64,000 bases of DNA from Nymphaea colorata (taxonomy: Eukaryota; Streptophyta; Magnoliopsida; Nymphaeales; Nymphaeaceae), in assembly GCF_008831285.2 (NCBI RefSeq), contig NC_045147.1, positions 5,310,334 through 5,374,333 on the forward strand, read 5' to 3'. This document shows, one piece after another, positions 56,225 to 64,000 of the stretch; positions within the stretch are counted from its first letter, which is position 1, and each line of letters opens with the position of its first letter. The notes under the pieces are model-generated. The model worked only from the letters and a program-made list of their open reading frames with translations, was not told the origin of the DNA and ran no database searches. The position numbers were made by a program, and so were the translations under genes.

Positions 56225-56450
56225 TGTTACGTTGAGAGGTAGAGAAGAACGAGAGGAAGGAGGAGAGAAAGGTAGCAGCAGAAAAACGTCCGGCTGCTCC
56301 TCTTTTCATTAGACTAAATAAGATTAGGGTTAAGACTAACCCTTTACATAAAGAGTCCACCAAAATATTAAAAATTCAGAAAGCTACCTAATACTAAATA
56401 CCAAAACACATAACACTTTAAATATCAAAAAGCAACACGTTTTCTCAACA
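56225..56450 (-). repeat. Copia H 5' LTR
   Basis: 226 bp, minus strand, next to the PBS complement GCTCTGATACCA at 56213-56224. Confidence 0.92.
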
Positions 56451-56455
56451 CATGG

Positions 56456-57520
56456 TTTCAAAAGTTGTGTGACGTTGTGTCTAAGTTTGAGTTTCAGAGA
56501 TCGCCTCTAGACCATTCATTGTTCATAAAAATGACTTTTAGAGGTATAGTTGTTATGGTGGTATATGTGGATGATATTATTTTAACTGGTGACAATGAAC
56601 AAGAAATACAAGACACAAAGGAGTATTTGCAACAACATTTTGTCACTAAAGACCTTGGCTCCCTACGTTACTTCTTGGGGATAGAAGCGACAAGGAGCAA
56701 AGAAGGTCTAGTTCTTTCTCAAAGAAAATATGTTCTTGATTTGCTTCACGAAACAGGTATGACTGGAACTAAACCAGCTTCTATACCCATGAATTCTCGC
56801 ACTCATTTATATGATGACAAATCTGAGCCTGTTGATAACAAATCATATCGGTCTTTCATTGGAAAGCTACTATATGTAACAATTACTAGACCTGATATAT
56901 CCTTTGCTGTGGGAAAACTAAGCCAATTTATGGACAAGCCGAAGAAAGCCCATTGGGATGCAGCTCTGTTATTATTGAAATTTCTAAAAGGCTCCCCTGG
57001 AAAGGGTCTATTATTTAGAAGAAGCACCTCAATTCAGATAGAAGCTTACTCTGATGCAGATTATGCAGGCTCAGTTGATGATAGAAAGTCCACTACGAGA
57101 TTTTGTATCTTTGTTGGTGGTAACTTAGTCTCTTGGAGAAGTAAAAAACAAGTTGTTGTTGTTGTTCGATCAAGTGCAGAGTGAGAATATCGAGCCATGG
57201 GCCAAACAGCCACTGAGATAACATGGGTGAAAGGCATGCTAGAAGGTCTTGGAATTCAGGTTGAGCTGCCTATAAAAATGCAATGTGATAATAAAGCGGC
57301 TACTTACATAGCAAATAATCCGGTCTTCCACGAACAGACCAAACATATTGAAGTTAATTGTCATTACATTGGAGACTTAGTCCAAGCAGGGATTATCTCT
57401 ACTGAGTATGTTGCTTCCGAGGACCAACCTGCAGACATATTTACCAAAGCTCTTCCAATATCCAATTTCATGAAGTGTTGTAGCAAGCTGAGCATGATCG
57501 ACATCTATGCTCCAGCTTGA
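56456..57520 (+). pseudogene. Copia G pol, downstream part (RT C-terminal half, RNase H)
   Basis: Resumes after the H TSD: FQKLCDVVSKFEFQR, VVMVVYVDDIILTGDNEQE (YVDD present), KDLGSLRYFLGIEATRSKEG, RPDISFAVGKLSQFMD, then RNase H YSDADYAGSVDDRKSTT and MQCDNKAATYIANNPVFHEQ to SMIDIYAPA-stop. One stop, TGA at 57182 (SSAE*EYRAM), replaces Ser when compared with H. Confidence 0.92.
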
Positions 57521-57527
57521 GGAGGAG

Positions 57528-57757
57528 TGTTAAGAAAACGTGTTGCCTTTGATATTTAAAGTGTTATGTGTTTTGGTACTTAGTATTAGGTAGCTTTCTG
57601 AATTTTTAATATTTTGGTGAACTCTTTATGTAAAGGGTTAATCTTAACCCTAATCCTATTTAGTCTAATGAAAAGAGGAGCAGCCAACGACTTTTCTGGA
57701 CTGCTACCTTTCTCTCCTCCTTCCTCTCGTTCTTCTTCTCTACCTCTCAACGTAACA
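57528..57757 (+). repeat. Copia G 3' LTR
   Basis: 230 bp, preceded by the purine tract TTGAGGAGGAG and followed by CCACC. Confidence 0.94.
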
Positions 57758-58008
57758 CCACCAAAGCAAAATACATAATGTGACAGCCATGCAGTGGGAC
57801 ACTAGCAGGAACCTTAGTAAATGTGACTAAGAGGCTTAAGGAAATTTGTAGACGTGACAAGCATAATTTCCATTGGAGGAAGGAAGCTACAAGAATGTAG
57901 GTGCATTTTTAGCACTAGAAAAACATGTGGGCCTTTGAAGTAATAGAGGTTAAGGTAAACTCCTTCAAGAAGTAGACTGCTAGAAACATCTCTGGAAAAG
58001 AGAGATGA

Positions 58009-61000
58009 TGTAACGCTTTTTGTTATTGCAGGTCGGGCTGGAGCGGGTCCAGACCCAGACCCGCAACTCACCTACCTGAGGGCCCGACGAGGGCTGTTCT
58101 CCCTCGTCTTCCTCTCGCTCTCCCCCTTTGTTGCCTCTCTGTCGCAACGGAACTCCACACAGAGAAGAAGTAGGCGGTTGAGGTAAGCCTGGACGTCGGG
58201 CCGGGCCGTGCCTGCCCGGCCCGATCGGACCTTGGTCCGAACCGGGGAAAACCTGGCCCTGGCCGAACCCGGGCCCGATAGGCCGGCCCAGCCCGGCCCG
58301 ACTCCCGCCCTCTGTCTCCCTCACTCCCTCTCCGCTCCCCCTCTCCCTCTCCCTCTCTGCTCCCGCTCCCCCTCTGCCTCTCCCTCTCTGAGTCTGCTCC
58401 CCTCCCCCTCTCCCTCTCCCTCTCTGCTCCCTCTCCCCCTCTCCCTCAGCTTCCCCTCTCCCTCTCCCCCTCTCCCTCAGCTTCCCCTCTCCCTCTCCCC
58501 CTCTCCCTCTCCCTCTCCCTCCTCCTCTGTCTCCCTCGCCACTCCCCCTCCCCCTCTCCCTCTCCCTCCTCCTCTGTCTCCCTCGCCACTCCCCCTCCTC
58601 CTCCGTCTCCCTCCCCCTCCTCCTTCGTCGCCACTCCCCTCCCTCGTCCGTCTCCCTCCACCTCCTCCTCCATCGGAGGGCGACAGGAGGGCGGGGGGAA
58701 AGGGAGTCGGGAGGGGGAAAGGGGGTCGTGGGGGTGGGGGGAAAGGGGGTCGGGAGGGCGGGCCGGGTCCAGGCCGAGACCCGGGCTATCGGGCCAAGCC
58801 TGGGCCGGGCTGAGCAGCCCGACGGGCCGGCCCTTACCCGGCCGGGCTGGCCCGGCCCGATGCGCAGGCCTAGGTCGAGGGCTACAGCGGCGACGCTCAG
58901 GCCAGCGGAGGAAGGGCGGTGGCAGCGCTGCTCCGGTAAGCCCTCTCGACCTCTCTCTGCCTCTTCTTCTCCTCTCTTCCTTCTTCTTCTTCCCCCTTTC
59001 GCTGCCCTCTGTTGTTTCCCCCTTTTGTCCCGACTGCTCTCTGTCGAATCTCTCTCACTACAGTACCTCTCCCTCACCACTCTCCTTCCCCTTCCCACCA
59101 GCTCTCACCCGCACGGTCCCTCTCCTCTGCTGCCCTCTCGTCTCCCTCTCTCGTGTTTCCTATTTGTCTCTCCCACTGCCCGCACTCTCCCCTCTTTGGC
59201 AGTGCTCTCTCTATGCTCAAGTTCTCTCCCCGACCCTCCTATCTCCTCCACTCTTTCTCCCACGCGGCCTCATTCTTGTGCAACCTTCTCCCATTTCTCT
59301 GTCAGTTTCCTCCCCCTACCCCCAATTTCGCACTCTCACAGTTCCCCCCCCCCTCTCCCTCAGCCGAATCTTATCCTCACGGCTGACTGCCTTTTTCTAG
59401 CGGCAGACTCTCATTTTGACCTCTCTTTTGCCAAATCTTACCCTATTGTTGTGGATTGGATTGCAATGTGGGGACACATTTTTTCCCTCATAACAGTGAC
59501 TAGAATGTGTTGGTGGTGGCGGCATTGAAGGATTTTAACCGCTTGAGGATCACTCGAACTCGTGAGGTGGCTGCCGAGAGGACTGCAGCAGCTAAGACTC
59601 TAAAATTGGGGTGAGCAAGGCCTAATCACGCCTAGATTGTTGAATATTTTCTGTTGGAGCACGTATAATTATTGATGGAGCATGCTATAATTAAGAATTG
59701 ATGACTTAGGGTATATGTTAGCGACTTTGCTTTTTGGGGAAAATATAGGATTATTTTGGAGAGGCGATGATGCATGTTTATAATGACCAACTTAGCATGA
59801 TAAGTGATTCTCGAAGCTATTTGAAAACATGATAGAGATTTGATGGGGTTAAGAATATTTAAAACCATTTTAGTGAACACGTGACACATGCAATTGTCGA
59901 TGGGCATATTGTAGTGTTAGTTGGAGAAGAATATGTAAGTTGGGTGTAACTATTGGGTAGACGCCTCAACTATGGAAGCAAGTGAAAAGTGTATTAGTGA
60001 TTGGTCAAAAACGCAGAGCTTAAATCATTTGGTGACAGCCTCAAGGAGTTAAGAAGTGGCCTATTGAAGGGCTTTGTGAGTCGACACTACCCGTCGATAC
60101 CTTCTTGAGGCGATGACATGCCTCAATGATTATATTTTGTCCTTGTATAGATTGTAAAGCAAAACAAGTATAAATCTTATCACTTGCTTATGTTTACAGG
60201 TAAACCAGGCACATCTAGTAGACCTTGAGCAACAAGACGTGAAGATCGAGGCGTTTTGAAGTGTTTTGTGGACGCACGACAGGTATGACGGCATTCCAAG
60301 AAAATCTCTGCCTGGAGCCAACTTGTGAATGTGTTTTCAGGATCATGGGATCCTACGATTGCGATGTGATTGAACGACTGTGTTGTGAGTGAATGTACGT
60401 ATGCATGTGAATGATTTGTTATGTGATAAGTTTTGTGTTGGAAAGCTATCAAAAGTTTGTTTTGAAAATTAATACCTCATAACTGTTTAGGACAGATGAG
60501 GTGGGGTATCGAGTCGAGTTATCTCCTCGACCCCGATTATGCATTAAAGAGCATCATAGAATGACAACTGTATAGGACAGCTACGAGTCAATCACAGATC
60601 GAGACTACTCTCCGGGATTTTGCTAAGTTTTGAAAGATGTGTTGATAAATGTGAATTTTGATAAATGTGAATGTTGTGAATTGTTGCATATGCATTGTCG
60701 TGAGCAATAATGCAATTGAATGAGATTGAAGGGTAGTTGTACTCGTATTGTTATGATAGCTAGCTAAGAATGTTAATGATATGTGTAGCCCTCGTGTGGA
60801 GCCAATTGGAGGTGTGGGTGCACTCGTGAAGTGAACCAACCTCATGAGCTAGCCAGTCATTTTGTGAGTGTGCAATTATAATGATAAGAAAGAAAGAATA
60901 AGAGATGAGAGGCCAGTGGGTTGTGGCAATGTGCTTGGGAGTTGTCCCACCTTCGCCACCGGTCTCGCCTGTTCAGAGCGTAGGCGATGCAAGGCCCCAG

Positions 61001-61826
61001 AGTATTGTTGTGTGATGTGCTTGGAGTGTTGGGCTCCCGCCTTCTCAAACTGGGTGTCCTAGAGAAGGCTGAGTATCTCTCCTTAGAATTTACACATCTA
61101 TGGACGAGTGCTCTTCCGCTGCAGCGGGAATGGATCCATATTGTTTCGGGCCACCACGGGGTTGTCTCCCGACTGTAGGCCGCCCATGGTGTGCACGTGT
61201 TTGTGTTTACACCCACAGGAATTGTCAATTCACTAAAGTTAATGTGAATGAAATGAATGAGAATGATATGTTTATGCATGAGTTGCATGTGAATTGTGAA
61301 TGTGTCGTAATTTATGTGAGGGGTCTTCTTGACAAGTCATATGACGGAGTGCCCTACCACGATATGATAGTAATTTGTTTTCATAATCGCTATCTCTCAT
61401 ATTTGAGCCCTACCTAAGAAGGTTAGGGATTTACCTGGCTTGTTGCCATACTGCGAAGGCTAAGCCTTCAACTGTTTCTCTTTTTCAAGTTTTGGCAGAC
61501 CCAGGGTAGCAGGTTGTTCAGATGGCTCTACTGACATCCTATTGGGGAGGTTTTGGGTCTTTTGTAGTGCCGGTGCATCATGCTTAAGTCTCTTTGATGT
61601 CATGTTTTTGTTAGACATCAAAGTTGTGGTTTGGGGCATGTTGTCATATATATTGATGTGATTTTTATATGAACTGAAATTGTTATATTAAATGAAAGTT
61701 TGTCCTGTTGTTTTGAATTGCATAGCTCCTTTCTCTCTGAATTGTTGTGTCGTCGCACCTCAACGTTTTATGTTTAAAAAAAAAAAAAAAAAATTATTTG
61801 AAGGTCAAAAAGGTTGGGGTGTGACA
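58009..61826. mobile_element. Long LTR-like element 2 (3.8 kb)
   Basis: Begins TGTAACGC and ends GGGGTGTGACA. Flanks GATGA (58004-58008) and GAAGA (61827-61831) match in four of five bases. It is homologous along its length to the element at 3411-11967, which lost or never had the extended CT-rich part. It has no gag or pol. TG...CA ends and TGACA suggest a solo Ty3/gypsy-type LTR or a LARD. An A17 run precedes the right end. Confidence 0.65.
58310..58670. repeat. CTCCCT/CTCCCC-rich minisatellite
   Basis: About 360 bases made almost wholly of C and T on the plus strand, in CTCCCTCTCCCT and CTCAGCTTCCCCTCTCCCT-type units. It produces long artefactual ORFs on both strands (Arg/Glu/Gly-rich on minus; Pro/Ser/Leu on plus). 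Confidence 0.9.
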
Positions 61827-61831
61827 GAAGA

Positions 61832-62254
61832 TGTAAACAAAAGCAAAGAACTTTCCTCCAACAACAATCTTACTTCAACATCCACGTAAATAAAGATACC
61901 AAGACAATAAGAAACTAGCTTTTGGAGTCAGTTAACTGGTCTGTAATATTAAATACATCTAAATACATCAACACTGCCAAAACATGGAATCAAGTGGACA
62001 TTGACGCAGCAAAAATAAAACATATCTGAGAACAGAACTGCTTATGCACAAGTGGAAGTGAAAAAGGGGGGTCAGAGGAAAGCAAGAAGAACAGTCTCAG
62101 CAAATTCACTTTAATGGACACTGATAAAGCATTAAAAAAAGGACATGGATAAAAAATTGCCAGCATACATATACAGAAGTGTAACAGTGCACAAAGAGAG
62201 AAAAGGAAAGGATGTATTTAGTGTGTGTTACACACTGATGCAGCAAAATAAACA
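61832..62254. other. Intron sequence between LTR-like element 2 and a copia fragment
   Basis: No coding evidence. A word like GATGCAGCAAAATAAACAT recurs loosely (near 62005 and 62238). Confidence 0.5.
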
Positions 62255-62943
62255 TCTGAAGTGGAAGCCTATAGTGCTGCTAACTATGCTGGCTTAGTCG
62301 AAAACAAGAAATCTACCACAAGATTCTGTGTATTTGTGGAAGGCAACCTTATATCTTGGAGAAGCAAAAAGCAAGGTGTAGTATCTAGATCTAGTGCAGA
62401 ATCTGAGTACAGTGCTATAGCTCGAACTGCTGCTGAAATGACTTGGCTGAAATGACTTGGGCTAACTCCATGGTATCTAGCCTAAGTGTGTCGATTCCAC
62501 TTCCCATGAAGATGTATTGTGACAATCGAGCAACCACATACATTGCAAATAATTCAGTTTTCCATGAGAGAATCAAACATATTGAAGTGGACTGCTATTA
62601 CATTCGAGATCTCGTTCAAGGAAGAACCATTGCCACTATTCATGTACCATGTTGCAGATGTCTTCACCAAAGCTCTTTCTATTGGTGATTTCTCTAGATG
62701 TTGTGAGAAGCTAAGCATGTTTAATATGTATGCTCTAGCTTGAGGGGGAGTGTTGAATTAGAAGAGTTTATGTTTCTAGGTGGTTCTTTGTAATATTAAT
62801 AGTTTATGAGGTCTCTTTAAACATTTCCCTATTTTTAGTTGATGTAATTTGTAAATCCCTTTTCTACCCTAATCTCTTTATTATGGAGATTAGGGTTAGT
62901 GAATGAATTAACTTTTCCCTCTCTAAGTCTGCCGGCTGCAACA
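62255..62943 (+). mobile_element. Copia C-family 3' fragment (RNase H plus LTR)
   Basis: RNase H from AANYAGLVENKKSTTRFCVF through SWRSKKQGVVSRSSAESEYS, an LPMKMYCDNRATTYIANN stretch and HERIKHIEVDCYYIRDLV, followed by a purine tract TTGAGGGGGAG and an LTR. A short tandem duplication (CTGAAATGACTTGG, near 62434-62460) breaks the frame. The 5' side is truncated. Confidence 0.85.
62751..62943 (+). repeat. Copia C-family LTR
   Basis: 193 bp, TGTTGAATTAGAAGAG to CGGCTGCAACA; homologous to 28944-29137. Confidence 0.9.
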
Positions 62944-63149
62944 AATATTGCGACCCTTGAACTTCTAAAAAATCAAAGTAACTGGAAAGCTCAATGATAA
63001 GTTGGAAAAAAAATTGAATTTCATATGGATGTAAACTGAAATCGCTGTAAGTTGACTGACATATAGTCCGTGTGTGGAGAGCAATATTGCCTTACATAGT
63101 TCAATCATACATTCATCAATTGAAACTGAAGACAGCATCAGAATAATAC

Positions 63150-63244
63150 CTGCGATGAATACAACCTAGTGCTAGAGCAAGAGAACCGGCATAGGCATAG
63201 CTCAAATCTGATGCCCCAGAAAGGTCATTTAGAAGCGAACGCGT
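63150..63244 (-). CDS. SWEETIE: SWEETIE-like exon ending in GCIHRS
   Basis: The acceptor is ttgcag and the donor CGCAG|GTATTA. The exon is 95 bp and ends in phase 2. It encodes TRSLLNDLSGASDLSYAYAG and then SLALALGCIHR. The split serine codon is completed 14 kb away at 49056, giving the family motif GCIHRSAGGMALSTLVP. This junction shows that the whole retroelement cluster at 49.2-62.9 kb lies in one intron. Confidence 0.93.
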
Positions 63245-63523
63245 CTGCAAAATGAGAAGGTAATTTTTTCAATGATTAGAACCATCAACTCTGACGTTAA
63301 TACTGCAATATAGGAAGAAAGTGCATCTGTACTCGAAGCAGGCTTCACATAGGAACAGAGCTTGTAAATTCTTCATCAAAGCTTCAAAAAGTAAAAAAGT
63401 TATTGCATCATACTCACATGCCATAGTTTGCTAGAAACTATAAGCTTCAGGCTGTAAAGAAGCAGAAGACAATAACAAGTCTGATACAAACTAGCATAAG
63501 CTTCATGTTTATGAGAAGCATAC

Positions 63524-63628
63524 CATTCTCGCAGTAAAAGAATCATTCCCTAGGCGAGATAGCAGCCCAAGACCCTCACACGCAGCTCGTCGCTGTGCAG
63601 CACCAACATCTCCATCACTAAGGATGCC
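63524..63628 (-). CDS. SWEETIE: SWEETIE-like exon, 35 codons
   Basis: The acceptor is ttttgtag and the donor ATG|GTATGC. The exon is 105 bp, phase 0. It encodes GDVGAAQRRAACEGLGLLS and then RLGNDSFTARM, one of the most recognisable blocks of HEATR5 proteins, leading into the following TRSLLNDL block. Confidence 0.92.
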
Positions 63629-63725
63629 CTACAAAATACACACTCAAAGCTCAGCTGTGAGAAAACAACAGGGAATGCAAGATGAGACACCAATCAAAGT
63701 TCAAGATAAAGAGGTGCACAGTCAC

Positions 63726-63794
63726 CTGAAATATAGATTGTGCCAAACTTAGTATCTCTGGTTCCAGTGGTTGAGGACGCAATGCAAGTGATGA
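63726..63794 (-). CDS. SWEETIE: SWEETIE-like exon, 23 codons
   Basis: The acceptor is ttgtag and the donor CAG|GTGACT. The exon is 69 bp, phase 0 at both ends, and encodes SSLALRPQPLEPEILSLAQ then SIFQ. It joins in frame to exons on both sides, and the alanine/leucine-rich helix pattern fits a HEAT repeat. Confidence 0.85.
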
Positions 63795-63893
63795 CTACAA
63801 TGATAACAAACAAGTAGGTAAATAAGTTCTTTGAATATCTAGAGAGGGATGTCCACCTAGCAATATAGCAATCTCATAATAGCAAACTGGGAC

Positions 63894-64000
63894 CTTCAAA
63901 CTAGTAAGAAGAGCCACACAAGCATTTGTTGTACTATAGGTGTGCCATGACTGCTTCTTTCCAGATTTCAAGGACTGCTGAATCAAGCTAAGAAGCATGA
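63894..64000 (-). CDS. SWEETIE: SWEETIE-like exon (first in window, 5' incomplete)
   Basis: The exon reads from the window edge to an AAG|GTCCCA donor, phase 0. The last residues are TTNACVALLTSLK, followed in the next exon by SSLALRPQPLEPEIL, the usual continuation in this family. It belongs to the HEAT-repeat solenoid. The true upstream exon boundary lies beyond 64000. Confidence 0.8.

Larger units (their letters stand above)
53240..56450 (-). mobile_element. Rearranged copia element H inside G (same family)
   Basis: LTR-like ends at 53240-53473 and 56225-56450 with CATGG at 53235-53239 and 56451-56455 as TSD. The interior is scrambled, in plus coordinates: RNase H (minus), integrase segment (plus, 53957-54486), leader segment (minus, 54487-54803), LTR end plus PBS (plus, about 54806-54843), gag (minus, 54844-55440), leader (minus, 55441-56212). 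The integrase piece nearly duplicates 51628-52156 of G, and the leader segment duplicates about 55645-55955. Confidence 0.9.
49241..57757 (+). mobile_element. Ty1/copia element G, interrupted by element H
   Basis: LTRs at 49241-49470 and 57528-57757 (230 bp each, about six differences). CCACC at 49236-49240 and 57758-57762 is a perfect TSD. H is inserted in RT at 53240-56450; without it, G is about 5.3 kb. It lies in the 14.1 kb host intron and opposes host transcription. Confidence 0.95.
1..64000 (-). other. SWEETIE: Host gene span: HEATR5B/SWEETIE-like HEAT-repeat protein (partial at both ends)
   Basis: Twenty-three minus-strand exons join in phase into about 914 codons with no stop. The translation matches remembered family hallmarks: QRRAACEGLGLLSRLG, the segment ending GCIHRSAGGMALSTLVPAT, QGIGRLINAIVAVLGPELSP, RYRTRVFAAECLSHIPAA, SAVRTALDINSSPLLLEAGL and WVACKIKVRLLAAHASVK. 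These mark HEATR5B-type proteins: animal HEATR5B/p200a, yeast Laa1 and Arabidopsis SWEETIE. Family knowledge: these are very long alpha-solenoid HEAT-repeat proteins. Animal and yeast members act with the AP-1 clathrin adaptor at the trans-Golgi, and Arabidopsis sweetie mutants have altered carbohydrate metabolism, dwarfism and early senescence. Both termini lie outside the window. All introns are GT-AG. Three introns are giant (12.4, 21.9 and 14.1 kb) and filled with retroelements. The assignment rests on recalled motifs, not a database search. Confidence 0.87.

Noticed and set aside
57758-58008. Possible extra host exon between copia G and LTR-like element 2
   Set aside because: The exon at 63150-63244 joins exactly to 48900-49056 through a split Ser codon, leaving no coding gap.
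57980-59098. Long minus-strand ORF (372 codons), Arg/Glu/Gly-rich
   Set aside because: It comes from the CTCCCT minisatellite and CT-rich DNA of the LTR-like element; no start context, no domain, and similar open frames exist on the opposite strand.
58208-59528. Plus-strand Pro/Ser/Leu-rich ORFs
   Set aside because: Same low-complexity origin; codon content is only CTC/CCT/TCC permutations.
1-64000. CRISPR array, tRNA, rRNA or prokaryotic operon
   Set aside because: No regularly spaced repeats, no cloverleaf-type sequence and no rRNA-like blocks were noticed; all features fit a plant nuclear locus.

Overview
The window is nuclear DNA of a flowering plant. It holds the middle part of one very large, intron-rich host gene on the minus strand. 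The gene is an orthologue of the HEAT-repeat protein HEATR5B (Arabidopsis SWEETIE), and its introns are packed with transposable elements. I could join 23 coding exons by hand. All introns are GT-AG, the phases agree at every junction, and about 2.74 kb of coding sequence (about 914 codons) reads without a stop. The gene enters at 64000 and leaves at 1, so both its 5' and 3' ends lie outside the window. No bacterial-type gene, rRNA, tRNA or CRISPR array was seen.

Layout by coordinate (the host gene runs right to left). 1-665: three downstream exons. 666-13037: a 12.4 kb intron with a decayed minus-strand copia relic (1.88-3.23 kb), a TIR-type DNA-element relic cut by a 3.0 kb LTR-like element (3411-11967), and inside that a copia element, A (4534-10068, TSD GGAAG). 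13038-17653: a dense exon cluster interrupted by a deleted copia element, I (14945-16610, TSD TTTCT). 17654-19756: an intron with a 1.2 kb DNA transposon that has a perfect 19-bp TIR and an 8-9 bp TSD. 19851-41749: a 21.9 kb intron holding truncated copia E, an intact 1442-codon copia B on the minus strand (23642-28943, TSD TGTTG), an older copia C split by other insertions, a near-intact copia D on the plus strand (32333-37551, TSD GACTC), a C/E chimeric end, and copia J remains. 41750-44046: five exons and a Ty3/gypsy integrase relic. 44047-48899: an intron with internally deleted copia F (44131-46740, TSD AGCAT). 48900-49056: one exon. 49057-63149: a 14.1 kb intron with copia G (49241-57757, TSD CCACC), which is itself interrupted by a rearranged copy of its own family, H (53240-56450, TSD CATGG). 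The same intron has a 3.8 kb LTR-like element (58009-61826) and a copia 3' fragment. 63150-64000: four more exons.

How the parts relate: the retroelements are confined to introns and every exon keeps its frame, so the host gene looks functional although at least 50 kb of the window is intron. Elements B and D belong to one family and lie in opposite orientations 3.4 kb apart in a single intron. A host pre-mRNA crossing them could fold into a long duplex. Element B has near-identical LTRs and an uninterrupted gag-pol frame, so it is a recent and possibly competent insertion. Element H is internally scrambled with short homologies at its joints, which suggests aberrant reverse transcription or autointegration.

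I found no novel enzymatic or defence system. The observations most worth checking are the perfect-TIR DNA-transposon family, the scrambled element H, the intronic B/D inverted pair, and a host exon that begins with a donor-like hexamer.
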